64,000 nucleotides of DNA, from assembly GCF_001888185.1 (NCBI RefSeq), contig NZ_CP016364.1, positions 1,240,001-1,304,000 on the forward strand. Direction: 5' to 3'. Below, in pieces: positions 44,460 to 52,703 of the stretch (its first letter is position 1; every line of letters starts with the position of its first letter). The stretch is from Phaeobacter porticola. Lineage in GTDB: Bacteria > Pseudomonadota > Alphaproteobacteria > Rhodobacterales > Rhodobacteraceae. Both the position numbers and the translations under genes were made by a program. The notes under the pieces were generated by a model. It was given only the letters and a program-made list of their open reading frames with translations. It did no database searches and was not told where the DNA came from.

Positions 44460-47137
44460 TGGCATCGCTCAATGTTTTGCTGCTGGTCTGCCTGGCATAC
44501 GTTGCTTTGTTGTTCATTGTGGCCTTTGCCGCGGATCATCAGGCCAGTCACGGACGCGCCCCGCGATGGATGCGATCACCATTGATCTACACGTTGTCGC
44601 TGTCGATCTATTGCACAGCCTGGACGTTTTACGGCGCTGTTGGCTACGCGGCACGCTCCGGGCTTGAATATATCACCATATACCTGGGGCCGACGCTGGT
44701 CATGATCGGATGGTGGTGGGGGTTGCGAAAGCTGGTGCGTATCGGGCGCAGCCAGCGGGTGACCTCCATCGCGGATCTTCTGTCGGCACGTTACGGTAAA
44801 TCGAACATGCTGGCGATTGGGGTGACCATTTTAGCAGTCATCGGCACGACACCCTATATTTCCCTTCAATTGCAATCTATTACGCTGTCGTTTTCAATCT
44901 TTGCAGAAGCCGACCCGTTGCGCAGTGTCAATGCCACCCAAACCGTGTTCTGGGTGGCGACCGGACTGGCAGCCTTTGCGATCCTGTTTGGCACCCGCAA
45001 TCTCAATGCTAATGAACGACACCACGGTGTGGTCACGGCCGTTGCACTTGAGGCGGTGGTAAAGCTTGTTTCACTGCTGGCGGTCGGGGTCTTTGTCGTC
45101 TGGGGCATTGCAGGTGGTGTGGGCGAAACCATGGCACGGATAGATGCATCATCCATAGGTCAATGGCAGGTCGATGGCGGGCGCTGGGCGGCGATCACCT
45201 TTCTCTCCGCTGCTGCCTTTGTTTGTCTGCCGCGCATGTTTCAGGTCATGGTGGTTGAGAATGAGGACGAGCGTCACCTGCGGGTCGCAGCTTGGGCTTT
45301 TCCGCTATACCTCCTGCTGATCTCCATCTTTGTGGTGCCCATCGCGGCAATTGGCCTGGAGTTATTGCCCGTTGGGTCGAATCCCGACCTCTTTGTGCTG
45401 ACCTTGCCTTTGGCTGAAGGGCAACAAGGATTGGCCATGCTGTCTTTCCTCGGAGGGTTTTCTTCGGCCACATCAATGGCGATTGTGGCGGCTATGGCGC
45501 TGTCGACCATGGTATCTAATCACATTGTCATGCCGATCTGGCTGCGCTCGCAGGAAGTGGGGGCGTCAGTCTCGGGGGATGTGCGCAATGTGGTCCTGCT
45601 GGCACGTCGGCTGTCGATCGCTGGCGTCATGGCACTTGGGTATTTTTATTATACGCTGTCGGGTGGTGGTGATGCGCTGGCTGCAATCGGGCTGGTATCC
45701 TTTACCGGGATTGCGCAGATGTTACCCAGCCTAGTGGGCGGGTTGTTCTGGCGTGGAGCGACGCGTAGCGGTGCCCTGGCTGGACTATCTGTCGGGTTTT
45801 CGGTTTGGCTATACACAATGCTGCTGCCAGAGCTGGGCGGCGGGCTGCTACCGGTAGGTTTTTTGTCTGAGGGGCTGTTCGGCCTATCTTGGTTACGGCC
45901 TCATGCGTTGTTTGGCATCGAAGGGCTGGATGCGACCGTTCATGCGGTGCTTTGGTCGATGACGCTAAACACCGCGGCGTTTATGACAGGATCGTTGCTG
46001 ACCTTCCCAAGCCCGCTGGAACGGTTGCAAGGGGCGCAGTTTGTACATGTGTTTGAGCATTCCTCAGGTCCAAGAGGGTGGACAGGTTCGGTGGCGCAAA
46101 GCGAGGATCTGATGATCATGTCGCAGCGCATTCTTGGGGCAGGCGAGGCGCAGAAATTCTTTCAGGGCGAGCTGGCGCGGCAGGGCGGGCGCGGCCCACT
46201 ACCCGAGCCGACACCGGTATTTCTGGAGCGTCTGGAACGTGAGCTGAGCGCCTCTATTGGGGCTGCAGCGGCCCACGCGATGGTCGGGCAGATTGTTGGT
46301 GGGTCGTCCGTTTCAGTACAGGACCTTCTGGCGGTAGCGGATGAAACCGCGCAGATCCTTGAATATTCTAGTCGACTGGAAACCCAATCAGAAGAGCTGT
46401 CAAGAACGGCGCATAAGTTGCAAGAAACAAATGAAAAACTTACACAACTGTCGCAGCAAAAGGATGCGTTTCTAAGTCAGGTCAGCCATGAACTTCGTAC
46501 GCCTATGACCTCTATTCGGGCTTTTTCGGAGATCCTGCGTGATACGGAGAACCTAGAGGAGAGCGATCACAGTCGCTATGCGGGTATCATCCATGATGAG
46601 GCCCAGCGGCTTACCCGTTTGTTGAATGATCTTCTGGATTTGAGCGTGCTGGAAAATGGCCAAGTTAGCTTGAATGTTAGCGCTGGGCGGCTGGGTGATA
46701 TTCTGGACCATGCGGTGGCGACGGCGCTTGCAGATGGTTCTGACCATCTGTTGGTTCATCGCGATGCTGCAACCGATGATATGCGGTTGTCCTCTGATCT
46801 GGATCGATTGGCGCAAGTGTTTATCAATCTGATCGCCAATGCGGATAAATACTGCACTGCGGCTGATCCGGCGCTGCAAATTTTGGCGCGGCAAGACGGT
46901 CACCGGCTGTTCATAGACTTCATCGACAATGGCGAGGGTATTCCGCAGAATCTACGTACGATGATCTTTGAAAAATTCTCGCGCGTCAGCCCGGAACGGG
47001 CAGGCGGGGCGGGGCTTGGATTGGCGATCTGTCGCGAGATCATGCAGCGTCTTGGTGGCGATGTGATTTATCTATCGGGACAGGATGGCGGTGCCTTTCA
47101 GGTTTCCTTACCGCTTCGTCAGGAAATGCCTGTCTAA
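44459..47137 (+). CDS. Sodium/solute symporter-like histidine kinase (CbrA type)
   Basis: A fusion of 892 aa. The first 500 or so residues form a 12-13-helix SLC5/SSSF transporter domain (SIYCTAWTFYGAVGYAARSG, LGPTLVMIGWWWGLRKLVRI). After a helical linker and coiled coil (about 635-660) comes a histidine kinase: HisKA with H677 in QVSHELRTPMTSIRAFSEIL, N-box FINLIANADKY, and ATP-lid DNGEGIPQNL and GGAGLGLAICREIMQRLGG. It lacks its own receiver, which the receiver gene upstream supplies. CbrA-like proteins sense or transport a nutrient (histidine or other amino acid) and set carbon/nitrogen use. The ligand here is unknown. Confidence 0.92.
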   Translation: MASLNVLLLVCLAYVALLFIVAFAADHQASHGRAPRWMRSPLIYTLSLSIYCTAWTFYGAVGYAARSGLEYITIYLGPTLVMIGWWWGLRKLVRIGRSQRVTSIADLLSARYGKSNMLAIGVTILAVIGTTPYISLQLQSITLSFSIFAEADPLRSVNATQTVFWVATGLAAFAILFGTRNLNANERHHGVVTAVALEAVVKLVSLLAVGVFVVWGIAGGVGETMARIDASSIGQWQVDGGRWAAITFLSAAAFVCLPRMFQVMVVENEDERHLRVAAWAFPLYLLLISIFVVPIAAIGLELLPVGSNPDLFVLTLPLAEGQQGLAMLSFLGGFSSATSMAIVAAMALSTMVSNHIVMPIWLRSQEVGASVSGDVRNVVLLARRLSIAGVMALGYFYYTLSGGGDALAAIGLVSFTGIAQMLPSLVGGLFWRGATRSGALAGLSVGFSVWLYTMLLPELGGGLLPVGFLSEGLFGLSWLRPHALFGIEGLDATVHAVLWSMTLNTAAFMTGSLLTFPSPLERLQGAQFVHVFEHSSGPRGWTGSVAQSEDLMIMSQRILGAGEAQKFFQGELARQGGRGPLPEPTPVFLERLERELSASIGAAAAHAMVGQIVGGSSVSVQDLLAVADETAQILEYSSRLETQSEELSRTAHKLQETNEKLTQLSQQKDAFLSQVSHELRTPMTSIRAFSEILRDTENLEESDHSRYAGIIHDEAQRLTRLLNDLLDLSVLENGQVSLNVSAGRLGDILDHAVATALADGSDHLLVHRDAATDDMRLSSDLDRLAQVFINLIANADKYCTAADPALQILARQDGHRLFIDFIDNGEGIPQNLRTMIFEKFSRVSPERAGGAGLGLAICREIMQRLGGDVIYLSGQDGGAFQVSLPLRQEMPV

Positions 47138-47218
47138 CTGGTTATCGTAAATTTATTGGTAACCACTCTTGAGGTAAACCTATGGCAAAGCGGTGTGATA
47201 GGGGCAGGTTTACAACCT

Positions 47219-48571
47219 ATGTCTGAAACGAAAGCGGAATCAGCAGCGAATGGTGGCGGCGGGGTCTTAGCTCGCAAATTGGCAGCCACCAAAGAGGGAA
47301 AAGGCGGGCTAACCAGCTCGCTTACCCTTAAGGCTTTGCGCCGCTCGATTGCGCGGTCGGCTGCGGATCTATGTGATCTGCCCGTGGCAGTGATTGCTGC
47401 CCGTCAAGCAAATCGAATTCCCGAGGATTTGGCTGCTCACCTGTCTGACAAGCATCTTCTGGTGGTGCTGGATGGTCCCAATGGCCGTATTGGAGCTGCG
47501 ACGCTGGACGCGCCAACAGTAACGGCGCTGATCCAACAGCAGACTATGGGCCAGGTGCTCGGAAAAGCTCCAAGCGAACGCAATTATACGCCTACAGATG
47601 CGGCCATGGTTGCAGACTTTCTGGAGCGGACCTTTGGCAAGGTTGTGTCCATGCTGGCCCAGCAGAAGGATGAGGCAATCTTTTCGGGCTACCGCTTTGG
47701 TGCCCAGGTGGAAGATGTGCGCAGCCTGGTATTGGGGTTGGAGGCCGAAGATTATCGTGTGATCGAACTCACACTCGACCTCGCCTGTGGTCAGATGCAG
47801 GGTCATCTGACCCTGATCCTGCCTGAGCCCTCTGCCGAAGATTTGGGACAGGCGGGGCAGGCGGCTCATGCAGCGGGGCCGTCGTTGGGCAGTAATCTGG
47901 GATCCATGCGCGCGGAACTGCGGGCTGTGCTGTGCAAAATGAAAGTTCCCGCAAATGAATTCTCCTCATTAGAAGAAGGCGATCTGCTGCCATTGGATCA
48001 GGCGTTTCTCTACGAGACTGAAATGATTTCGATCAGTGGCCAAGCCATCGCACAAGGCCGTCTTGGCCAGATGAACGGTGCCCGAGCGGTACGTCTGACT
48101 GATTCACGCACCAAACTGGTTAGTGATCGCGCAGCCGATGAAGGGGCGTTCTCCACCCATATGGGGGGCGGAGTTCCCGCATTAGATCATGAGGCACCTA
48201 CCTTGGATCTGTCGGTTGCGGCTCATGGCTTGCAGGATCCGATGGATGGTCTGGGCGGTGGCATGGGCGATGGGCTTGGCGATTTCGGAGGCGATCTGGG
48301 CGGCGACTTTGGTGGCCCTGTCGGTGATTTAGACGCTGGTCTTGGTGGCGATTTGGGCGGCGAACTGGGTGGTGATTTGGGTGGCATGCCCATGGCAGGC
48401 GCGCTTGGAGATGGTCTGGGCGAGGGAATGTTGGGTGAACTTCCGGACCTTGGTGCAATGCCTGTGGGTGATGACCTAGGGGATGGGTTTGATGATGGCC
48501 TGGGTGATTTCAGTTCTGACGCAACGGCAGTGGAAATCTCTGACCTGGCAGGTCTAGGGGCGGGCTCGTGA
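47219..48571 (+). CDS. FliM-like SpoA protein with Gly/Asp-rich tail
   Basis: The product (450 aa) resembles the flagellar switch protein FliM in its middle CheC-like part (about 45-215: APTVTALIQQQTMGQVLG, YTPTDAAMVADFLERTFGKV) and in a C-terminal SpoA domain (about 229-300: RAELRAVLCKMKVPANEFSS, EEGDLLPLDQAFLYETEMIS). The N-terminal EIDALL motif that binds CheY-P in FliM is absent. Beyond residue 335 comes a low-complexity tail of about 95 residues built from units such as GDLGG, GDFGG and GDGLG. The gene follows the transporter-kinase by 81 bases in the same direction; no flagellar genes are nearby. A flagellar C-ring or a non-flagellar role both remain possible. Confidence 0.75.
   Translation: MSETKAESAANGGGGVLARKLAATKEGKGGLTSSLTLKALRRSIARSAADLCDLPVAVIAARQANRIPEDLAAHLSDKHLLVVLDGPNGRIGAATLDAPTVTALIQQQTMGQVLGKAPSERNYTPTDAAMVADFLERTFGKVVSMLAQQKDEAIFSGYRFGAQVEDVRSLVLGLEAEDYRVIELTLDLACGQMQGHLTLILPEPSAEDLGQAGQAAHAAGPSLGSNLGSMRAELRAVLCKMKVPANEFSSLEEGDLLPLDQAFLYETEMISISGQAIAQGRLGQMNGARAVRLTDSRTKLVSDRAADEGAFSTHMGGGVPALDHEAPTLDLSVAAHGLQDPMDGLGGGMGDGLGDFGGDLGGDFGGPVGDLDAGLGGDLGGELGGDLGGMPMAGALGDGLGEGMLGELPDLGAMPVGDDLGDGFDDGLGDFSSDATAVEISDLAGLGAGS
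48238..48520 (+). repeat. Gly/Asp-rich degenerate coding repeat
   Basis: Within the FliM-like gene, codons for Gly-Asp-Leu/Phe-Gly-Gly recur about every five residues (GGDLGGDFGG, GGDLGGELGGDLGG, then sparser GDGLG and GDDLGDG). The DNA is a degenerate GGCGATTTGGGTGGC-like repeat. Such a tract is prone to copy-number change. Confidence 0.7.
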
Positions 48572-48595
48572 TAGGCGATCAATAGCTCTGGGTAC

Positions 48596-48627
48596 CGGAC
48601 ACGTAGGGCAGCAAACCATCGTGTCCG
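48596..48627 (+). other. Inverted repeat downstream of the FliM-like gene
   Basis: CGGACACG and CGTGTCCG form eight-base arms around a sixteen-base loop, 25 bases after the stop. No T run follows. A weak or Rho-assisted terminator is possible. The rest of the 237-base gap to the DUF442 gene shows nothing clear. Confidence 0.35.
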
Positions 48628-48808
48628 CCTCGATAAAGGCAGACCCGTGTTTTGCTAATTTCCGGCAAGATCCATTGCGCGTATTTCGAAAAATCGAGAA
48701 AAAGCGCCAGGATATCTGCTGTTTTTTCAAGGCGTTATAAAGAAAAGCTGATCTTAGTCGGGCTTGCTGGCACGAGCGCGCCAGCGATCTATTGCAGACT
48801 GTTTGTGT

Positions 48809-49240
48809 TCAGCCAGTCTGCGCCGCAGCCGCAATCAGTGTCGGTCGAAGCCCATCCAGCTGATACCCCGCTTCTGCTGTCTTCGCGATAATATCATCCA
48901 CCGGCATCTCCGACGCTTGGCTAAGTGCCCAGACCACCGAGCAACGGGTGCCAGAGGCACAGTAGGCCAATACCGGCCCGCTTGAACTTTCGACCAAAGC
49001 CTGCTGCTTGGCGACATTGTCCGGTGTCATCGTCTGATGGGTCAGCGGCAACACTTCGAACCGGAGACCCAGGGCCTCGGCAGCGGCGCGGATGGTCTCT
49101 GCCTGATGACTAGGCGGGACCTCGGCATCAGGTCTGTTGCATATCACGGTGGTAAAGCCAGCCTCAGCCAGCTGCGGCAGGTCCTCGACCGAAATCTGTG
49201 GCGAGACGGAATAGCGGGGGGTCAATGTGCGTGCGTCCAT
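48809..49240 (-). CDS. DUF442 (TIGR01244-type) sulfurtransferase-like protein
   Basis: The protein (143 aa) has the tyrosine-phosphatase/rhodanese-like fold of the DUF442 family, which is fused to metallo-hydrolases in Blh proteins: LTPRYSVSPQISVEDLPQLA, FTTVICNRPDAEVPPSHQAE and the Cys loop VLAYCASGTRCSVVWALS. In the Blh/persulfide system this domain handles sulfane sulfur. The ATG at 49240 starts the conserved region; the open frame upstream overlaps the YeeE gene and is rejected. It is the last gene of a leftward sulfur module. Confidence 0.87.
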   Translation of the reverse strand: MDARTLTPRYSVSPQISVEDLPQLAEAGFTTVICNRPDAEVPPSHQAETIRAAAEALGLRFEVLPLTHQTMTPDNVAKQQALVESSSGPVLAYCASGTRCSVVWALSQASEMPVDDIIAKTAEAGYQLDGLRPTLIAAAAQTG

Positions 49241-49251
49241 AGGGTTGCCTT

Positions 49252-49683
49252 TTATGTGTTTGCTGCGGTGCGGTCCAGTCGCACAATCACCGGCGCCGCC
49301 GTGATCATACCTGCAATCATCGCTACCATAAAAATGACGCCACCAAACCCGCCATAACTGAGTGCAGCCATCGCTGGGCCGGGACAAAGACCGGCTAGTC
49401 CCCAGCCCATACCAAATAGGGTCGAGCCGAAGATAAGGCGACCGTCAAGATCTTGTTGGGGCGCAATTGGAAACGTACCGCCAGTCAGCGGAGCACGTCC
49501 GCGCGTGAGCCGCCATGCCAGTACCATTGGAAGGATCGCACCGCCCATAACAAACGCCAGCGTCGGGTCCCATTGGCCAAAGACATCGAGCCAGCCCTGA
49601 ACCTTTTGGGTGTCGGTCATGCCGGATAGGAGGAGGCCAAGACCGAACAAGCCACCCGCGGCGAAGGACACAATAAGGCGCAT
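49252..49683 (-). CDS. Half-size YeeE/YedE transporter (DUF6691-like)
   Basis: A 143-aa membrane protein with four hydrophobic helices, equal to one half of a YeeE transporter: RLIVSFAAGGLFGLGLLLSG at the N-terminus and the Cys-containing GWGLAGLCPGPAMAALSYGG near residue 100. It pairs with the half-transporter just upstream, whose stop overlaps its start (TGATG at 49681-49685). Together they form a sulfur-compound permease next to the persulfide enzymes. Confidence 0.88.
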   Translation of the reverse strand: MRLIVSFAAGGLFGLGLLLSGMTDTQKVQGWLDVFGQWDPTLAFVMGGAILPMVLAWRLTRGRAPLTGGTFPIAPQQDLDGRLIFGSTLFGMGWGLAGLCPGPAMAALSYGGFGGVIFMVAMIAGMITAAPVIVRLDRTAANT

Positions 49684-50117
49684 CAGATCAGCCCCCAGAT
49701 ATGGCGAAACAGAGTCACCGTCACACCTCCTGCAAAGATATAGATGAGGGTCGCGAACAGGCCGCGTAGGGACAAGCGGGAGATCCCGCAGACCCCGTGA
49801 CCAGAGGTGCAGCCATTGGCAATCCGTGTGCCCAGCCCCACCAGCAGACCAGCCGCAATGATCACCGAAATATCTGATGTCAAATGGGTCTTGGGAGCCT
49901 CCCCCATGATCATCCAGAGGGCAAAGGGAACCAGTACGACACCCGTGATGAAGGCGATGCGCTCGGCGGCTGTACTGCGACCGCTGCCGTCTACCAACCC
50001 TCCCAGGATGCCGCTGGCGCCCATGATGCGACCATTGCCCAGTAGGTAAATCGCGCCGCCTGTGCCAATCAGCCCACCGCCGATCAAACCCCAGATCCAA
50101 TCTGCTTCCATCATCAT
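49683..50117 (-). CDS. Half-size YeeE/YedE transporter with GCTSGHGVCG motif
   Basis: A 144-aa membrane protein with four to five helices and the signature Cys motif NGCTSGHGVCGISRLSLRG (about 102-120) of YeeE/YedE/PmpA proteins. It complements the second half-transporter encoded next. Three consecutive ATGs start the gene (50117, 50114, 50111); the spacing to GAGAGG favours the third, which would shorten the product by two residues. The gene lies about 106 bases after the metallo-hydrolase gene. Confidence 0.88.
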   Translation of the reverse strand: MMMEADWIWGLIGGGLIGTGGAIYLLGNGRIMGASGILGGLVDGSGRSTAAERIAFITGVVLVPFALWMIMGEAPKTHLTSDISVIIAAGLLVGLGTRIANGCTSGHGVCGISRLSLRGLFATLIYIFAGGVTVTLFRHIWGLI

Positions 50118-50223
50118 GCCCTCTCTCGCCTCAATACCCCGGTGGTTGATTGTGGGGGGGCGAATTCCAAGTACGTGGTTTAAATACGTCGGAAGCCTGA
50201 GTGCCGCTTCGCAGCTCGACGCA

Positions 50224-51087
50224 TCAGAGCTTGTTTATCGGTAACTTGAGGTAGACATTGCCGTCATCGTCGGATTCCGGCATCTGACCAGCCCGCATAT
50301 TGACCTGCAAAGAGGGCAGGATCAGACGCGGCATACCCAGTGTCGCGTCGCGTGCGTCCCGCATCGCAACAAAATCCTCGATCGGGCGTCCCTGTCCGAT
50401 GTGAACATTAAGCGCTTTCTGCTCACCCACGGTCGTTTCCCACGCGTAGTCGTCGCGACCTGGTGCCTTGTAGTCATGGCCAACAAAGATGCGCGTCTCC
50501 TCAGGGAGGGCCAGGATCTTCTGGATCGACTGGAATAGAGCCTCGGACGAACCGCCTGGAAAATCGCAACGGGCGGTGCCAAAATCCGGCATAAACAGCG
50601 TATCGCCGACAAAGGCCGCATCGCCAATCACATAGGTCAAGCAGGCAGGTGTGTGACCGGGCGTGTGCAGTACATCGCCGCGCAATTGGCCAATGTGAAT
50701 GCTGTCGCCCTGTTTGAACAATGCATCGAACTGGCTACCATCGCGCTGGAATTCTGTTCCTTCGTTGAAGACCTTGCCAAAGGTATCTTGAACCATCGTA
50801 ATATTGGCCCCGATACCAATTTTTCCGCCGAGACGTTCCTGCAGATAGGGCGCCGCAGAGAGATGGTCGGCGTGGACATGGCTCTCAAGGATCCATTCCA
50901 CCCGGAGATCTTGGTCCTGTACCCAAGCGATCATGGCATCGGCGGATCGCGTATCGGTTCGCCCCGCAGCGTGGTCGAAATCCAGCACGGAATCGATCAA
51001 TGCACAGGCTGTGCCATCAGGCTCCTGGACTGCATATGATACGGTGTTTGTTTGTTCATCAAAGAACGCTTTGACGATCGGCTTCAT
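50224..51087 (-). CDS. Persulfide dioxygenase-like MBL-fold hydrolase (Blh/ETHE1 type)
   Basis: The protein (287 aa) is a metallo-beta-lactamase-fold enzyme with the metal motif ESHVHADHLSAAPYLQERLG, the second His in LHTPGHTPACLTYVIGDAAF, VGDTLFMPDFGTARCDFPGG, and the third His in IFVGHDYKAPGRDDY. These blocks match the Blh/ETHE1 persulfide dioxygenase group that oxidises glutathione persulfide to sulfite and so detoxifies H2S. The DUF442 and YeeE genes downstream complete a bigR/blh-type module, although no BigR gene is adjacent. It is the first gene of this leftward operon. Confidence 0.88.
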   Translation of the reverse strand: MKPIVKAFFDEQTNTVSYAVQEPDGTACALIDSVLDFDHAAGRTDTRSADAMIAWVQDQDLRVEWILESHVHADHLSAAPYLQERLGGKIGIGANITMVQDTFGKVFNEGTEFQRDGSQFDALFKQGDSIHIGQLRGDVLHTPGHTPACLTYVIGDAAFVGDTLFMPDFGTARCDFPGGSSEALFQSIQKILALPEETRIFVGHDYKAPGRDDYAWETTVGEQKALNVHIGQGRPIEDFVAMRDARDATLGMPRLILPSLQVNMRAGQMPESDDDGNVYLKLPINKL

Positions 51088-51128
51088 GATGGATCTCCTG
51101 CTGTCTCGTTATACATATAAGGAAATAT

Positions 51129-51138
51129 GAATATATTC
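51129..51138. promoter_or_regulatory. AT-rich palindrome before the persulfide-dioxygenase-like gene
   Basis: GAATATATTC is a perfect palindrome inside the probable promoter of the leftward sulfur module. It does not match ATTC-N8-GAAT, so binding by the sox regulator is uncertain. Confidence 0.4.
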
Positions 51139-51199
51139 AAGGCTGCCCGCCAAAACATTTGCTCGCCATGACTTGCATGAGAGTACATACGCGTTATGG

Positions 51200-51213
51200 T
51201 TGATCTTGCTCAA
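51200..51213. promoter_or_regulatory. FNR/FnrL-box-like sequence
   Basis: TTGATCTTGCTCAA matches the TTGAT-N4-ATCAA type consensus at nine of ten positions. It is 112 bases from the hydrolase start and 181 from the small rightward gene. Oxygen-dependent control is an inference from this one match. Confidence 0.4.
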
Positions 51214-51394
51214 AGTCACGTTGCGATAGCTTTGCTACAATGACGTTGGTGGCTTTATGAGTTGCGATGACTTGTGCCTATTCGCAGCATTTGGACAATG
51301 AAAACAGGCGTATTGCCGGTTGTCCTTGTTTCTGCGTGCACCGGATGTGGCTGCCGACGTGGCTGAATGCACCGGACCTCAGGGAGGGATTCAT

Positions 51395-51625
51395 ATGACC
51401 AATGACGACGTGGAGATCGAAATTCTGATGCAAACAGCCGAAGGGCTGGAGCGTGAGATATTGGCAGCACACCGACTGGATCGATTGTCGCTTCGCCCTG
51501 AATTCAATCGTGTACTGGCGCAGTTGCGCGTGGGACACGCCCGTGTACCGAACCGGATGGTGCGATTGGGCCAAATATTGAACGAAGAGGCGGCTGAGGA
51601 TCTGTTCGACAATATGCCGGTCTGA
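51395..51625 (+). CDS. Small soluble protein of unknown function
   Basis: The 76-aa product starts at an ATG preceded by AGGGAGGGATTCAT, a strong ribosome site. It is predicted mostly helical (EIEILMQTAEGLEREILAAH, RLGQILNEEAAEDLFDNMPV) and acidic at both ends, with no signal peptide or Cys. No family is recognised. The frame extends 25 codons upstream without a start that fits. Its strong ribosome site and the FNR-like sequence upstream argue that it is a real gene. Confidence 0.6.
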   Translation: MTNDDVEIEILMQTAEGLEREILAAHRLDRLSLRPEFNRVLAQLRVGHARVPNRMVRLGQILNEEAAEDLFDNMPV

Positions 51626-51773
51626 GATTGCGCGGCGTTTGGCCCGCCGGGGCCGTGTCTGTGACGCGAGCGGCGCAAATATTGGCAAAAAGCGTATCGC
51701 TCGCTACGCCATATTGACAGCACATGCCTCGCTTGAACGCGCTTTTTCCTTATCGTTCCTGAGCGGGGATGCC

Positions 51774-51992
51774 CTAACCCAGTGTCAGCCCTAGCATGAC
51801 CAGCATCAGACCGATGACTGATAAGAAGAGGGCGCCGAGATTGTAAGGCAGCACCTTTTGAACCACGGCACGCAATGCGTCGTCGTCAAGCTTTTGCCGC
51901 TTGGCTTGCATCACGCGGACCACGCTCCACATCAGCCCGACCAAACCAGCCACAGAAACAGCCGCACCGGCCCAAACCAGAATCTCGTACAT
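51774..51992 (-). CDS. Small two-span membrane protein of unknown function
   Basis: The 72-aa product has a first helix (EILVWAGAAVSVAGLVGLMW), a basic cytoplasmic loop (RVMQAKRQKLDDDALRAVVQ) and a second helix (GALFLSVIGLMLVMLGLTLG). This plan is common in small conserved Rhodobacterales membrane proteins, but no function is known. GGAGATTGCG precedes the ATG. It is monocistronic and divergent from the gapR-like gene. Confidence 0.72.
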   Translation of the reverse strand: MYEILVWAGAAVSVAGLVGLMWSVVRVMQAKRQKLDDDALRAVVQKVLPYNLGALFLSVIGLMLVMLGLTLG

Positions 51993-52218
51993 CGCAATCT
52001 CCGATGACAGCGCATCTCGGCGCGTGTTTGTTTTGGCAGCGCCTACCCGATTGCTGTTGGCAGGGCAAGTAAGCCGCCGTGCATGACGATCTTGGGGCGT
52101 ATTGGCCCATTCCTGTCGGCAAGGCCGCGGATCCTTGCATCACGGCTTGCGGAGCGCGGGGCACGATTGTATCTGGAGGGCTGACCCGATCTAATATCCT
52201 TTGCCGACGGAGCCCACC

Positions 52219-52482
52219 ATGGATGTGACCGAAGACGAAAAAAGCGAAAGCTACCGTGTAACAGCAGGAGAATTGCGCCAGTTCATCGAACGGTTTGAGC
52301 GTCTGGACGCCGAGAAAAAGGACCTCGCCGAGCAGCAAAAAGAGATCATGGCAGAGGCCAAGGCCCGCGGCTATGACACCAAGGTGATCCGCAAGGTGAT
52401 TGCTCTGCGCAAGCGCGACAAGGATGACATCGCCGAAGAAGAGGCCGTTCTCGAGATGTACAAAGAAGCGCTTGGCATGTGA
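52219..52482 (+). CDS. gapR: GapR-family nucleoid-associated protein (DUF2312)
   Basis: The 87-aa product matches the DUF2312/GapR family: YRVTAGELRQFIERFERLDA, EKKDLAEQQKEIMAEAKARG, YDTKVIRKVIALRKRDKDD and EEEAVLEMYKEALGM. GapR clamps overtwisted, AT-rich DNA ahead of polymerases and is nearly restricted to alphaproteobacteria. Its length is standard. The ATG at 52219 follows GGAG; a TTG six codons upstream is less likely. A hairpin terminator follows. Confidence 0.94.
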   Translation: MDVTEDEKSESYRVTAGELRQFIERFERLDAEKKDLAEQQKEIMAEAKARGYDTKVIRKVIALRKRDKDDIAEEEAVLEMYKEALGM

Positions 52483-52540
52483 TGTGCGGGGTGTCCCTAT
52501 GTGGATGTGCCGCTGAATATGTTGAGCTGAGCAGACACAG

Positions 52541-52562
52541 GCCCTCCGCGCGTGCGGGGGGC
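52541..52562 (+). terminator. Probable terminator after gapR
   Basis: A nine-pair stem (GCCCTCCGC with GCGGGGGGC, one G-T pair, loop GCGT) is followed by a T-rich but interrupted stretch (TTTGCTGTTTATTT). Confidence 0.7.
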
Positions 52563-52703
52563 TTTGCTGTTTATTTCAGAGCGTTGGCTGACGCCGTAAC
52601 GCCATTATGTTTTAGGTCTGTAAATTTTAAACTTGAAGTATTTTTCTACCTGACCGATATTGGCGAGAAATTGATGCCCTTTCCGCCATATCAGGAGGCC
52701 TAG

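Larger units (their letters stand above)
51088..51394. promoter_or_regulatory. Divergent region between MBL hydrolase and small ORF
   Basis: The 307 bases hold no gene. Bases 51108-51140 are AT-rich and include GAATATATTC (51129-51138), a perfect ten-base palindrome about 42 bases before the hydrolase start, plus the wider pair ATACATA/TATGAAT. An FNR-box-like sequence lies at 51200-51213. The rest shows nothing clear. Confidence 0.5.

Noticed and set aside
48198-48582. Long minus-strand frames rich in Pro, Ser, His and Arg opposite the Gly/Asp tail
   Set aside because: They are complements of the GGC/GAT repeat of the FliM-like gene and have no start context.
48652-48891. Rightward open frame of 79 codons after the FliM-like gene
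   Set aside because: It overlaps the 3' end of the DUF442 gene on the other strand and its sequence changes character at that border, so it is a shadow frame.
49684-50100. Long Trp/Arg/His-rich N-terminal extension of the second half-YeeE gene
   Set aside because: It lies entirely opposite-frame to the first half-YeeE gene; the family start is at 49683.
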